Source: Bacteroidota bacterium
GTDB taxonomy: Bacteria > Bacteroidota > Bacteroidia > Bacteroidales > F082
Assembly: GCA_020444415.1 (NCBI GenBank)
Contig: JAHLLA010000001.1
Coordinates: forward strand, 62,001-126,000
Length of the DNA: 64,000 nucleotides
Direction of reading: 5' to 3'
Below are positions 43,161 to 50,265 of this stretch, piece after piece (position 1 is the first letter of the stretch; each line of letters begins with the position of its first letter). A program made the position numbers and the translations under genes. The notes under the pieces are model-generated. The model did no database searches and was not told the origin of the DNA. It worked only from the letters and a program-made list of their open reading frames with translations.

Positions 43161-44453
43161 ATGTGGCTCAAATTTAAAGCATCTACAATTAAGGAATTAC
43201 TCCTGCTCATGCGCGACAGGGCGGGACTTGCCATGCTTTTTCTTATGCCAATGTTACTGATTTTCATCATGTCGCTGCTCCAGGAGTCTACTTTAAAAAA
43301 GCTGGAAGAAAGACACACCCCCGTGCTTATCGTCAATTTTGATAACGATTCATTGGGTATAAATATAGTAAACGGCTTAAGAAGTGCCGGTTTTTTTGAA
43401 ATTCATGAACTTATTGATGGTAAGCAACCCAGTTTGGAAGAATTAAAAAAACTTGTAAACTACGGTAAGTATAGGGTAGGTATTATCGTTAAAGAAGGTG
43501 CTTCCGAGGCATTACGAAACCAGATCAGGTGCGAGATACAGCAAATGTTTCCGGCCGAAGAAGGTGATTTGTTTTCACCCCCACCAGACCCTGACAAACC
43601 ATATCCGGAAATTGACATCTATTTTGACCCCATTACGCAACCTACTTTCAAGCACGCTGTTAGCAGTGCACTGAATGAATTTACATACGCAGTCGAGGCA
43701 AAAATGATCATGGGCATTTATGCCCAAATGCTGAATGATATTGTGGGCATTGAGATAAACCGGTCGGGTAATTTCAAAAACATGATCAATTTGAACGAGC
43801 AATATGCCGGTAACCGTAAAAAAATTATTGTCCCGAATGCGGTGCAGCATAATGTACCTGCCTGGACCATATTTGCTATGTTTTTCATCGTGATACCGCT
43901 GGCAGGAAATATCATCAAAGAAAGGGAAAGCGGCATGTCACTCAGGTTGCGTACCATGCCTGGCTCCAACCTGGCCGTTATTTTCGGAAAAGCGAATGTC
44001 TATTTTATGGTTGGTATATTGCAGGCAGTTTTCATGCTGCTGATCGGTGTATTCGTCCTGCCCATGGTGGGCATGCCTGCCCTTGAACTGGGTTCAAGCA
44101 TATTAGCCCTTTTGTTGGTAACCATTTCCATTTCCCTTGCAGCTTCCGGCTATGGCATCTTAATCGGGACCATTTCCACATCCCAGGAACAATCATCCAT
44201 TTTTGGCTCTATTTCCGTAGTCATACTGGCAGCAATTGGCGGCATCTGGATACCCACATTCATGATGTCGGAAAAAATGAATATTGTTAGTAAACTATCA
44301 CCGCTCAATTGGGGACTGGATGCCTATTATGATATTTTTCTGAGAAATGCGGACGTATCAGATATCCTGATCTACATATTGCCACTTTTCTTATTTGCCT
44401 TAAGTTGCATCTTAGCTTCATGGCTTTATAACCGCTATAAAACCTCAAATTAA
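43161..44453 (+). CDS. ABC-2 type transporter permease
   Basis: A 430-residue membrane permease: one N-terminal helix (about 22-42), a large extracytoplasmic loop (about 45-215, with 'FSPPPDPDKPYPEIDIYFDP'), then five or six helices from about 235 to the C-terminus, ending 'IYILPLFLFALSCILASWLYNRY'. 'IPLAGNIIKERESGMSLRLRTMPGS' is the typical ABC-2 coupling segment. Paired with the ATPase gene just upstream. Confidence 0.93.
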   Translation: MWLKFKASTIKELLLLMRDRAGLAMLFLMPMLLIFIMSLLQESTLKKLEERHTPVLIVNFDNDSLGINIVNGLRSAGFFEIHELIDGKQPSLEELKKLVNYGKYRVGIIVKEGASEALRNQIRCEIQQMFPAEEGDLFSPPPDPDKPYPEIDIYFDPITQPTFKHAVSSALNEFTYAVEAKMIMGIYAQMLNDIVGIEINRSGNFKNMINLNEQYAGNRKKIIVPNAVQHNVPAWTIFAMFFIVIPLAGNIIKERESGMSLRLRTMPGSNLAVIFGKANVYFMVGILQAVFMLLIGVFVLPMVGMPALELGSSILALLLVTISISLAASGYGILIGTISTSQEQSSIFGSISVVILAAIGGIWIPTFMMSEKMNIVSKLSPLNWGLDAYYDIFLRNADVSDILIYILPLFLFALSCILASWLYNRYKTSN

Positions 44454-44536
44454 AAATTGTAAAGATTTTATAAGATTTCATGAACACTTTATAGCACTTT
44501 GTTGTTATTAGTTCTTACGATTGCCCGCTAAATAAT

Positions 44537-44544
44537 TACCTTTG
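44537..44544 (+). promoter_or_regulatory. Putative -7 element (TACCTTTG) for the thioesterase-ketosynthase transcript
   Basis: TACCTTTG matches TAnnTTTG and is 26 bases before the ATG at 44570, in the 116-base gap after the permease. It marks the start of a second block of assembly genes that runs to 49700. Confidence 0.45.
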
Positions 44545-44569
44545 CACCCTTAAACTGAAGCAACCCAGC

Positions 44570-44995
44570 ATGAGTAAGCAATTAAAAGACAGAACCGAAG
44601 TTAAAGTCCGTTTTGGAGAAGTGGATTCGATGGGGATTGTCTGGCATGGCAACTACGTAAAATATATTGAAGAAGGCCGTGAGTCATTTGGTAAAAGGTA
44701 TGGCATATCCTATCTTGACATCTATGCTAATAAAGTGATGGCACCTGTGGTCAACATGAATATTGATTTTAAAAAACAGGTTCAATACGGTGATATTCTC
44801 ATCGTGGAAACAGAATTTATTAACAACCCGGCGGCAAAGATCATATTTCGATTTAAAATCTTCCGAAAATCAGATAATGAATTGGTAGCAACAGCCGAAA
44901 GCACACAGGTATTTATTGATTTGAAGCGCGAAATGTTATTATACCCACCTGCATTTGTACTCGATTGGAAAAAGAAAGTGGGATTAACCGGATAA
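44570..44995 (+). CDS. 4-hydroxybenzoyl-CoA thioesterase family (hotdog) protein
   Basis: A 141-residue hotdog thioesterase. The signature 'VRFGEVDSMGIVWHGNYVKYIEEGRESF' contains the conserved Asp in VDSMGIV and HGNY/EEGRE. Members hydrolyse acyl-CoA or acyl-ACP. Aryl polyene clusters contain such a thioesterase, thought to release or proofread chains. The ketosynthase gene starts four bases later. Confidence 0.92.
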   Translation: MSKQLKDRTEVKVRFGEVDSMGIVWHGNYVKYIEEGRESFGKRYGISYLDIYANKVMAPVVNMNIDFKKQVQYGDILIVETEFINNPAAKIIFRFKIFRKSDNELVATAESTQVFIDLKREMLLYPPAFVLDWKKKVGLTG

Positions 44996-44998
44996 GTG

Positions 44999-46144
44999 AT
45001 GCATATGGCATTTTTCGTAGCTGATAATATTATTTCTCCACTGGGTTTTACAACCGCTGATAATTTTTTTGCATTAGCAAAAGGCCTAACAGGAATTGAT
45101 ATTATAAACGACACCAAAATCTATCCTGAAACTTTTCCAGCAGCTATGATACAGCCGAGATCACTAAACAATGCATTTGAAAATATTCCAACAACTACCA
45201 CGTTCACACACCTCGAGAAAATGCTGCTATTATCCGTTTCTGATGCTATAAACAAAACAACCATTGATATAAAATCACCAAAAACGGGCATCATACTTTC
45301 CACCACTAAAGGAAATATCGACCTTTTAGCGCCTGATCAGCAAAACAAATTTGAAAAAGAAAGGGTACAATTATGGCGACTCGCTCAGGTTATAGCAGGG
45401 TATTTTGGCAATCCAAATCAACCTATCGTAATTTCCAATGCATGTATTTCAGGTGTATTGGCGATAAATGTGGCGGCCATGCTCATCCATGAAGGAAAAT
45501 TTGATCATATAATTGTAATCGGGGGTGATATCGTTTCACGATTTGTTGTCAGTGGTTTTATGTCGTTTATGTCGCTAAGCCCAAAAGCTTGTAAACCCTT
45601 CGACAAAGAACGTGACGGCTTATCACTCGGTGAAGCAGCCAGCACGATTATTTTAAGTAAAGACAAGACCGGAAAAAACAATATTAGATATTTAGGAGGT
45701 GCTTCTGCCAACGACGCCAACCATATTTCAGGACCTTCAAGAACGGGGGAAGGCTCTTTTATTGCCATAAAAAAGGCAATGGAAGAAGCGAATGTAACAC
45801 CCCATCAAATAGATCACATTTCGGCACACGGAACAGCCACTCCCTACAACGATGAGATGGAAAGTATTGCCATCGACAGGCACCAATTGAACAAGGCACC
45901 TGTAAATAGTTTGAAAGGCAGTTTTGGACATACCCTTGGGGCAGCCGGGCTTGTTGAAACGGCTATTTTGCTTGAAGAAATGCGTAACAACATGTTGCTA
46001 AAAACAGTTGGTTTTTCAGAATTGGGGGTGTCAAGAAAAATTAATGTGGTGAATCAAACAACAAACCATGAACTAAAAACCTGTTTAAAAATGGCATCAG
46101 GTTTCGGGGGTAGCAATGCGGCCATGGTCATTCAGAAAGCATAA
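44999..46144 (+). CDS. Beta-ketoacyl-ACP synthase (FabF-like), first ketosynthase
   Basis: A 381-residue KAS I/II-fold ketosynthase. The triad is complete: Cys149 in 'VISNACISGVLAIN', His in 'HISAHGTATPYNDEMES', His in 'SLKGSFGHTLGAAGLVETA', with the GFGGSN C-terminal motif. A GTG two codons... one codon upstream in frame could also serve as start, but the ATG at 44999 is preferred. It would elongate the chain on the ACP at 46782. The stop overlaps the start of the next gene (TAATG). Confidence 0.92.
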   Translation: MHMAFFVADNIISPLGFTTADNFFALAKGLTGIDIINDTKIYPETFPAAMIQPRSLNNAFENIPTTTTFTHLEKMLLLSVSDAINKTTIDIKSPKTGIILSTTKGNIDLLAPDQQNKFEKERVQLWRLAQVIAGYFGNPNQPIVISNACISGVLAINVAAMLIHEGKFDHIIVIGGDIVSRFVVSGFMSFMSLSPKACKPFDKERDGLSLGEAASTIILSKDKTGKNNIRYLGGASANDANHISGPSRTGEGSFIAIKKAMEEANVTPHQIDHISAHGTATPYNDEMESIAIDRHQLNKAPVNSLKGSFGHTLGAAGLVETAILLEEMRNNMLLKTVGFSELGVSRKINVVNQTTNHELKTCLKMASGFGGSNAAMVIQKA

Positions 46145-46779
46145 TGGAACAGTTGATAATAAAGACATATTGCCATATTAAAAACAACCATGTTTACATC
46201 AACGGCCAACCTGCTTTTGATTACCCGGAAGCTAACAGTATGCATGATTTTCTTAAAAAAGCATTCAAACATTTTAAACCCGGTTATGCTAAGTTTTATA
46301 AAATGGACGACATCAGTAAACTAGGGTTTTTGGCCTCAGAAGTTATTTTGAAAGATAAGCCTAATCAGAATTGTGCACCGGAGGACGTTGGCATCGTAAT
46401 AAGTAATTCGCAATCTACGCTGGTAACAGATACAGAATTCCAGGCTTCGATTGAAGACGACGACCATTTTTTTCCCAGCCCGTCCGTATTTGTATATACC
46501 CTTCCCAACATTATGATGGGTGAAATTTCCATAAGGCATGGATTTAGAGGTGAAAATGCTTTTTATATCTTTGAAAACTTTAATGCAAATTTTGTGGCTG
46601 ATTACATCAATCAGTTATTTTTGTCGCAGAAATTAAAAGCCTGCATCGGGGGTTGGGTGGATCAATCTTCTGAAAGTTATGAAGCCTTTATATACTGGGC
46701 AGATGATCAGAAAGACGGAATACCGGCCATAGAACATTCAGGCAATGAAATTGAACGCTTATATAATTTAATAAGATAA
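46144..46779 (+). CDS. Truncated ketosynthase-like protein without active-site Cys
   Basis: A 211-residue protein with weak similarity to the first half of ketosynthases: 'VGIVISNSQSTLVTDTEF', 'FPSPSVFVYTLPNIMMGEISIRHGFRGENAFYIFENFNANFVADYINQLFLSQKLKACIGGWVDQSS'. The region where a KS has its catalytic Cys (ACSSS) reads 'ENAFYIFENF', and the C-terminal half with both catalytic His is missing. Similar short proteins are found beside KS genes in flexirubin-type clusters. It probably plays a structural or scaffold role and is not an enzyme in its own right. It lies between an intact KS and the ACP. Confidence 0.75.
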   Translation: MEQLIIKTYCHIKNNHVYINGQPAFDYPEANSMHDFLKKAFKHFKPGYAKFYKMDDISKLGFLASEVILKDKPNQNCAPEDVGIVISNSQSTLVTDTEFQASIEDDDHFFPSPSVFVYTLPNIMMGEISIRHGFRGENAFYIFENFNANFVADYINQLFLSQKLKACIGGWVDQSSESYEAFIYWADDQKDGIPAIEHSGNEIERLYNLIR

Positions 46780-46781
46780 TA

Positions 46782-47036
46782 ATGGAAGAATTGATACAAA
46801 AGTTGAAGGTACAGATCATCGAGCAATTAAATCTTGAGGATATGGAACCGGACGATATTGACGAAACTGATCCTTTATTTGGAAATGGATTGGGTTTGGA
46901 TTCAATAGACGCGTTGGAACTCATCGTTTTGCTGGAAAAGGAGTATGGTATAAAAATTGAAAACCCGAAAGACGGTCAAAAGATATTCTACTCCATTAAA
47001 AGTATGGCCGAATTCATCGAAAGTCATCAAAAATAA
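46782..47036 (+). CDS. Acyl carrier protein
   Basis: An 84-residue acidic four-helix ACP. The phosphopantetheine attachment site is Ser41 in 'GNGLGLDSIDALELIVLLE'. The chain elongates while tethered here through the KS, CLF-like and dehydratase proteins encoded around it. It begins three bases after the preceding stop. Confidence 0.95.
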   Translation: MEELIQKLKVQIIEQLNLEDMEPDDIDETDPLFGNGLGLDSIDALELIVLLEKEYGIKIENPKDGQKIFYSIKSMAEFIESHQK

Positions 47037-47045
47037 TTCTTCCCT

Positions 47046-48257
47046 ATGTCATCTCCCATTGTTGTTACCGGCATCGGAATTATATCCTCCATTGGTAATA
47101 ATTTAAAGGAGACAACCCATGCTTTGCTGCACATGCAAAGCGGGATCAAGCCTGTTTCCATACTCAACACGCGCCATGCGGCCGATTTTGTATTGGGAGA
47201 AGTAAAAAAAACACAGGAAGAATTAAACCAGTTAGCAAATGCTGATCAAACCAAACCCTGGACCCGCACAGCCTTACTGGGGTTGATCGCTGCCAGGGAA
47301 GCCATTCAGGATGCCCGCTTAGATCATTCAGGCGCATTCAAAACAGGGATTGTTTCTGCCTCTACAGTAGGTGGAATGGACCGCAGCGAATTGTATTATA
47401 AAGATTTTATAGGCGAGGCCCGGCACAAAGAATTCATCGACACCCACCATGCCGGTGACCATACTGAAAAAATTGCTGAAACTTTGGACATAAAAGATTA
47501 CCTGACCACCATCAGTACGGCTTGTTCTTCTTCACTCAACAGCATCATGTTCGGCACCCGGCTGATTAAAAACGGCATACTTGACCGCGTTTTGGTAGGT
47601 GGCTCTGATGCTTTGTCGAAATTTACACTCAATGGATTCAATACCTTAATGATCCTCGACAAGGAGCATTGCCGGCCATTTGACGAAAGCCGCGCCGGAC
47701 TGAACCTGGGCGAAGGTGCCGCATACCTCGTCCTGGAAAAAGAAGAAGCAGCCCTTAAGCAGGGAAAAAAGATTTATGCCTATATTTCGGGCTATGCAAA
47801 TGCCAACGATGCCCACCATCAGACAGCTTCGTCAGAAGAAGGAAATGGCCCTTTCCTGGCCATGCAACATGCCATCACAAAAGCAGGATTAATACCAGAT
47901 GATATCGATTATATCAATGTACATGGCACCGGCACTGAAAACAATGACCTCACGGAAGGCATGGCCATGAAGCGTCTTTTTGGAACGCGAATACCCCCTT
48001 TCAGTTCAACCAAAGCTTTTACGGGGCATACACTGGGTGCCGCCGGAGTGATTGAATCCGTTTTTTCGATCATTGCCCTGCAGGAACAGAAACTGTTACC
48101 CAATATCAATTTTAAAACTGCCATCCCGGAAATCAATCTTATCCCTGTAACCGAAGTTAAAAATGCCAAATTAGGGCATGTCCTTACCAATTCTTTTGGC
48201 TTTGGCGGCAACGATTCCACAGTTGTTTTTTCATCGAATAAAACACGGGTATCATGA
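47046..48257 (+). CDS. Beta-ketoacyl-ACP synthase (FabF-like), second ketosynthase
   Basis: A 403-residue ketosynthase with a complete triad: Cys160 in 'TTISTACSSSLNSIMFG', His in 'INVHGTGTENNDLTE', His in 'TKAFTGHTLGAAGVIES', and the 'NSFGFGGND' C-terminal motif. Its stop overlaps the start of the following KS-like gene by four bases (ATGA), the arrangement of a KS-alpha/KS-beta pair. It is likely the main chain-extending enzyme in the second block. Confidence 0.93.
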   Translation: MSSPIVVTGIGIISSIGNNLKETTHALLHMQSGIKPVSILNTRHAADFVLGEVKKTQEELNQLANADQTKPWTRTALLGLIAAREAIQDARLDHSGAFKTGIVSASTVGGMDRSELYYKDFIGEARHKEFIDTHHAGDHTEKIAETLDIKDYLTTISTACSSSLNSIMFGTRLIKNGILDRVLVGGSDALSKFTLNGFNTLMILDKEHCRPFDESRAGLNLGEGAAYLVLEKEEAALKQGKKIYAYISGYANANDAHHQTASSEEGNGPFLAMQHAITKAGLIPDDIDYINVHGTGTENNDLTEGMAMKRLFGTRIPPFSSTKAFTGHTLGAAGVIESVFSIIALQEQKLLPNINFKTAIPEINLIPVTEVKNAKLGHVLTNSFGFGGNDSTVVFSSNKTRVS

Positions 48258-49318
48258 AAGCATATATCAATGGTATAGGTGCGGTGAGTCCGCAAAATAC
48301 ATTAAGCCAGGAGCACTTTCTGGACGATGTGGTAGCTGTAGAAGAACGCTTTCTTCAGGTACTTAAACCGGATTACAAATCTTTTATCGATCCTAAAGTG
48401 CTGCGCCGGATGAGCAAGATCGTCCGTATGTCGATCGTAGCTGCAAAAACTGCTTTGGATGAAGCGGGCATTGCAAAACCTGACGCCATTCTTACTGGCA
48501 CGGGAATGGGATGCCAGGCGGATACGGAAAAGTTTTTGAATGCCGTTCTCGATAACAACGAAACTTTATTGAACCCAACTGCCTTTATCCAATCGACCCA
48601 CAATACAATGGGTGCACAAATAGCCTTGATGCAAAACAATCACAATTACAATCTCACTTATGTAAATCGCGGTTTTTCATTTGAAAGCGCCTTACTAGAT
48701 GGTCTCATGCTGATTAAAGAGGGAGAAGTAAAAAACCTGTTGTTGGGAGGTATTGATGAAATAACGGATGAAAGCTGGCTGATTTCCACCAAAAATGACA
48801 TGTATAAAACTGAACCTCTCAATAATCTGCAATTACTGAATGACACACAAACGGGAGGGCTATCTGGTGAAGGTGCTAACTTTTTTGTACTTGCCGGTCA
48901 GAAAACCTCAAACTCATACGCGTGTATCTCGGGTTTAGACACGTTTTATAAACCTGCAAACGAACAGGTTGTTCTGGAAAAAATCCTTGATTTTTTAAAG
49001 AAACAAGAACTCGAATTGAAAGATATCGACCTTGTAATACTGGGTTACAATGGAAATCCAATATCAGATAATATTTATATGCATCTTGAAAATGAACTGT
49101 TTGCCGAAAATGCAACAGCATATTTCAAGCATCTGAGTGGCGAATATGATACAGCCGTTTCATTTGCCACCTGGCTGGCTGCCAAAATAATCAAAAACGG
49201 AGTTGTACCATCCAACGTGCAAAAACGGAAATATACAGGCACAGCTCCCAAAAAGGTTCTCATATACAACCACCTGAGAAATTTGTACCACAGCCCCATT
49301 TTATTAGAACAGGTTTAA
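48254..49318 (+). CDS. Ketosynthase-like protein, chain-length-factor candidate (KS-beta)
   Basis: A 354-residue KS-fold protein without the active site. The segment aligning with the catalytic Cys loop reads 'YVNRGFSFESALLDG', with no Cys. The first His motif is replaced by 'LVILGYNGNPISDN', and the GHTLGAAG motif by 'KHLSGEYDTAVSFATW'. The N-terminal 'GTGMGCQADTEKFLNAV' and 'PTAFIQSTHNTMGAQIALM' show it is KS-related. Loss of all three residues and the translational coupling to an active KS fit a KS-alpha/chain-length-factor heterodimer, as in type II polyketide and aryl polyene systems. Confidence 0.84.
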   Translation: MKAYINGIGAVSPQNTLSQEHFLDDVVAVEERFLQVLKPDYKSFIDPKVLRRMSKIVRMSIVAAKTALDEAGIAKPDAILTGTGMGCQADTEKFLNAVLDNNETLLNPTAFIQSTHNTMGAQIALMQNNHNYNLTYVNRGFSFESALLDGLMLIKEGEVKNLLLGGIDEITDESWLISTKNDMYKTEPLNNLQLLNDTQTGGLSGEGANFFVLAGQKTSNSYACISGLDTFYKPANEQVVLEKILDFLKKQELELKDIDLVILGYNGNPISDNIYMHLENELFAENATAYFKHLSGEYDTAVSFATWLAAKIIKNGVVPSNVQKRKYTGTAPKKVLIYNHLRNLYHSPILLEQV

Positions 49319-49319
49319 A

Positions 49320-49700
49320 ATGCTGGTCGAAGATTTTTATCATATCACAGAATTAATAAAACATGAGGATGCTCTTGATGCTGAAATTAAGTTGAATGCT
49401 GACCATGAGGTGTATAAAGGGCATTTTCCAGAACGGCCTGTTGTTCCTGGTGTAATTCAATTGCAGGTCATCAAAGAAGTATTGGAAAATGTTCTGGGCA
49501 TCGATTTAATGATCAGAGAAATAGTGGTGGCCAAATACCTTAGGCCGGTTACACCCGGTGAAAATCTATTTTTGCAAATTCGTATCGATTACAAGCAGGG
49601 CGAAACCGGTGAATACCTGATAAACGCGCGGGTAACAAAGAATGATACGACCTTTACAAAACTGAAAGCAACACTTTCTAAATCAACAATCAGGAGATAA
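49320..49700 (+). CDS. FabZ/ApeI-like hotdog protein
   Basis: A 126-residue hotdog protein. 'YKGHFPERPVVPGVIQLQVIKEVLE' contains His35 and the HFPxxPVVPGV pattern of FabZ/FabA/ApeI dehydratases. The acidic residue expected 14 positions after the His is Gln49 here ('IQLQV'). Either the dehydratase uses another residue or the protein has lost activity. It starts one base after the KS-beta gene stops and is the last gene of the cluster. Confidence 0.86.
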   Translation: MLVEDFYHITELIKHEDALDAEIKLNADHEVYKGHFPERPVVPGVIQLQVIKEVLENVLGIDLMIREIVVAKYLRPVTPGENLFLQIRIDYKQGETGEYLINARVTKNDTTFTKLKATLSKSTIRR

Positions 49701-49731
49701 AGAATTACAGATTATTTTTTAGCCGGATTTC

Positions 49732-49763
49732 TTGGAAGTTGATGAAAAAATTATTTACATTTG
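49732..49763 (+). promoter_or_regulatory. Putative promoter for tRNA-Gly
   Basis: TTG (49732-49734), 21-base spacer, TACATTTG (49756-49763), which matches TAnnTTTG; 41 bases before the tRNA. Confidence 0.45.
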
Positions 49764-49804
49764 CACCTCCATTTTTGATAGCAGTTTTATCATCAATGCG
49801 AAAT

Positions 49805-49877
<73 letters not shown>

Positions 49878-49880
49878 CAC

Positions 49881-49932
49881 AAAATCCCGATCCCGTCCCG
49901 ATAGAAACCGGGATGACGAAAGGGATTTTTCT
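49881..49932 (+). terminator. Composite stem-loop/terminator after tRNA-Gly
   Basis: Outer stem AAAATCCC (49881-49888)/GGGATTTT (49922-49929) with an inner stem TCCCG (49896-49900)/CGGGA (49909-49913) and a trailing TTTTTC. Likely acts as a terminator built from intergenic repeat material. Confidence 0.6.
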
Positions 49933-49947
49933 TTGACATTATGCTCG

Positions 49948-49965
49948 TCCCGATAATTATCAGGA
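49948..49965. repeat. Near-palindromic intergenic repeat (TCCCGATAATTATCAGGA)
   Basis: An 18-base sequence that reads almost the same on both strands (one mismatched pair). Such TCCCGATAATTATCGGGA-type palindromes are common in the intergenic DNA of Bacteroidota. Confidence 0.55.
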
Positions 49966-49980
49966 GGTGGCATCAAAAAC

Positions 49981-50060
49981 GCTCGAGTGGTGGAATCCTG
50001 CCGGCAGGCAGGTGGTAGATACGTCCGTACGGATGACCATTGCGAGCACAGGGTTAAAAG
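49981..50060 (+). pseudogene. Decayed tRNA-Leu copy interrupted by a small palindrome
   Basis: The first 15 bases (GCTCGAGTGGTGGAA) equal the start of the intact tRNA-Leu 95 bases downstream. Then comes an insert with the palindrome CCTGCCGGCAGG at 49997-50008 in the D-loop position, followed by TGGTAGATACGT (one change from TGGTAGACACGT) and ATGACCATTGCG (identical to the variable-arm side, 50033-50044). The anticodon stem-loop is replaced by about eight bases and the T-arm is degenerate. It cannot fold as a tRNA. Confidence 0.75.
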
Positions 50061-50075
50061 TTCTTAAAGGTATTT

Positions 50076-50160
50076 GCTCGAGTGGTGGAATTGGTAGACA
50101 CGTTGGACTTAAAATCCAATGACCATTGCGGTCGTGCGGGTTCAAGTCCCGCCTCGAGTA
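50076..50160 (+). tRNA. tRNA-Leu (UAA)
   Basis: An 85-base class II tRNA: acceptor GCTCGAG/CTCGAGT (G-U at 1-72), Leu-type D-arm, anticodon stem TTGGA/TCCAA around CTTAAAA with anticodon TAA, a long variable arm (TGACCATTGCGGTCG), and T-arm TGCGGG-TTCAAGT-CCCGCC. The CCA is not encoded. Confidence 0.97.
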
Positions 50161-50163
50161 CTT

Positions 50164-50190
50164 AAAAGGCGCTGAAAAGCGCCTTTTTTG
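50164..50190 (+). terminator. Rho-independent terminator after tRNA-Leu
   Basis: Stem AAAAGGCGCT (50164-50173)/AGCGCCTTTT (50178-50187) with a GAAA loop and a T-run. Confidence 0.92.
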
Positions 50191-50206
50191 TTTTATAGCT
50201 ATCTCC

Positions 50207-50237
50207 TTGACATTAAGCACTTTTTGTTGTATCTTTC
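50207..50237 (+). promoter_or_regulatory. Putative promoter for the YCF48-repeat gene
   Basis: TTG (50207-50209), 20-base spacer, TATCTTTC (50230-50237), one mismatch to TAnnTTTG; 28 bases upstream of the ATG at 50266. Confidence 0.45.
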
Positions 50238-50265
50238 GATTTTTAAGAACCAAAAGAATCCTGCT

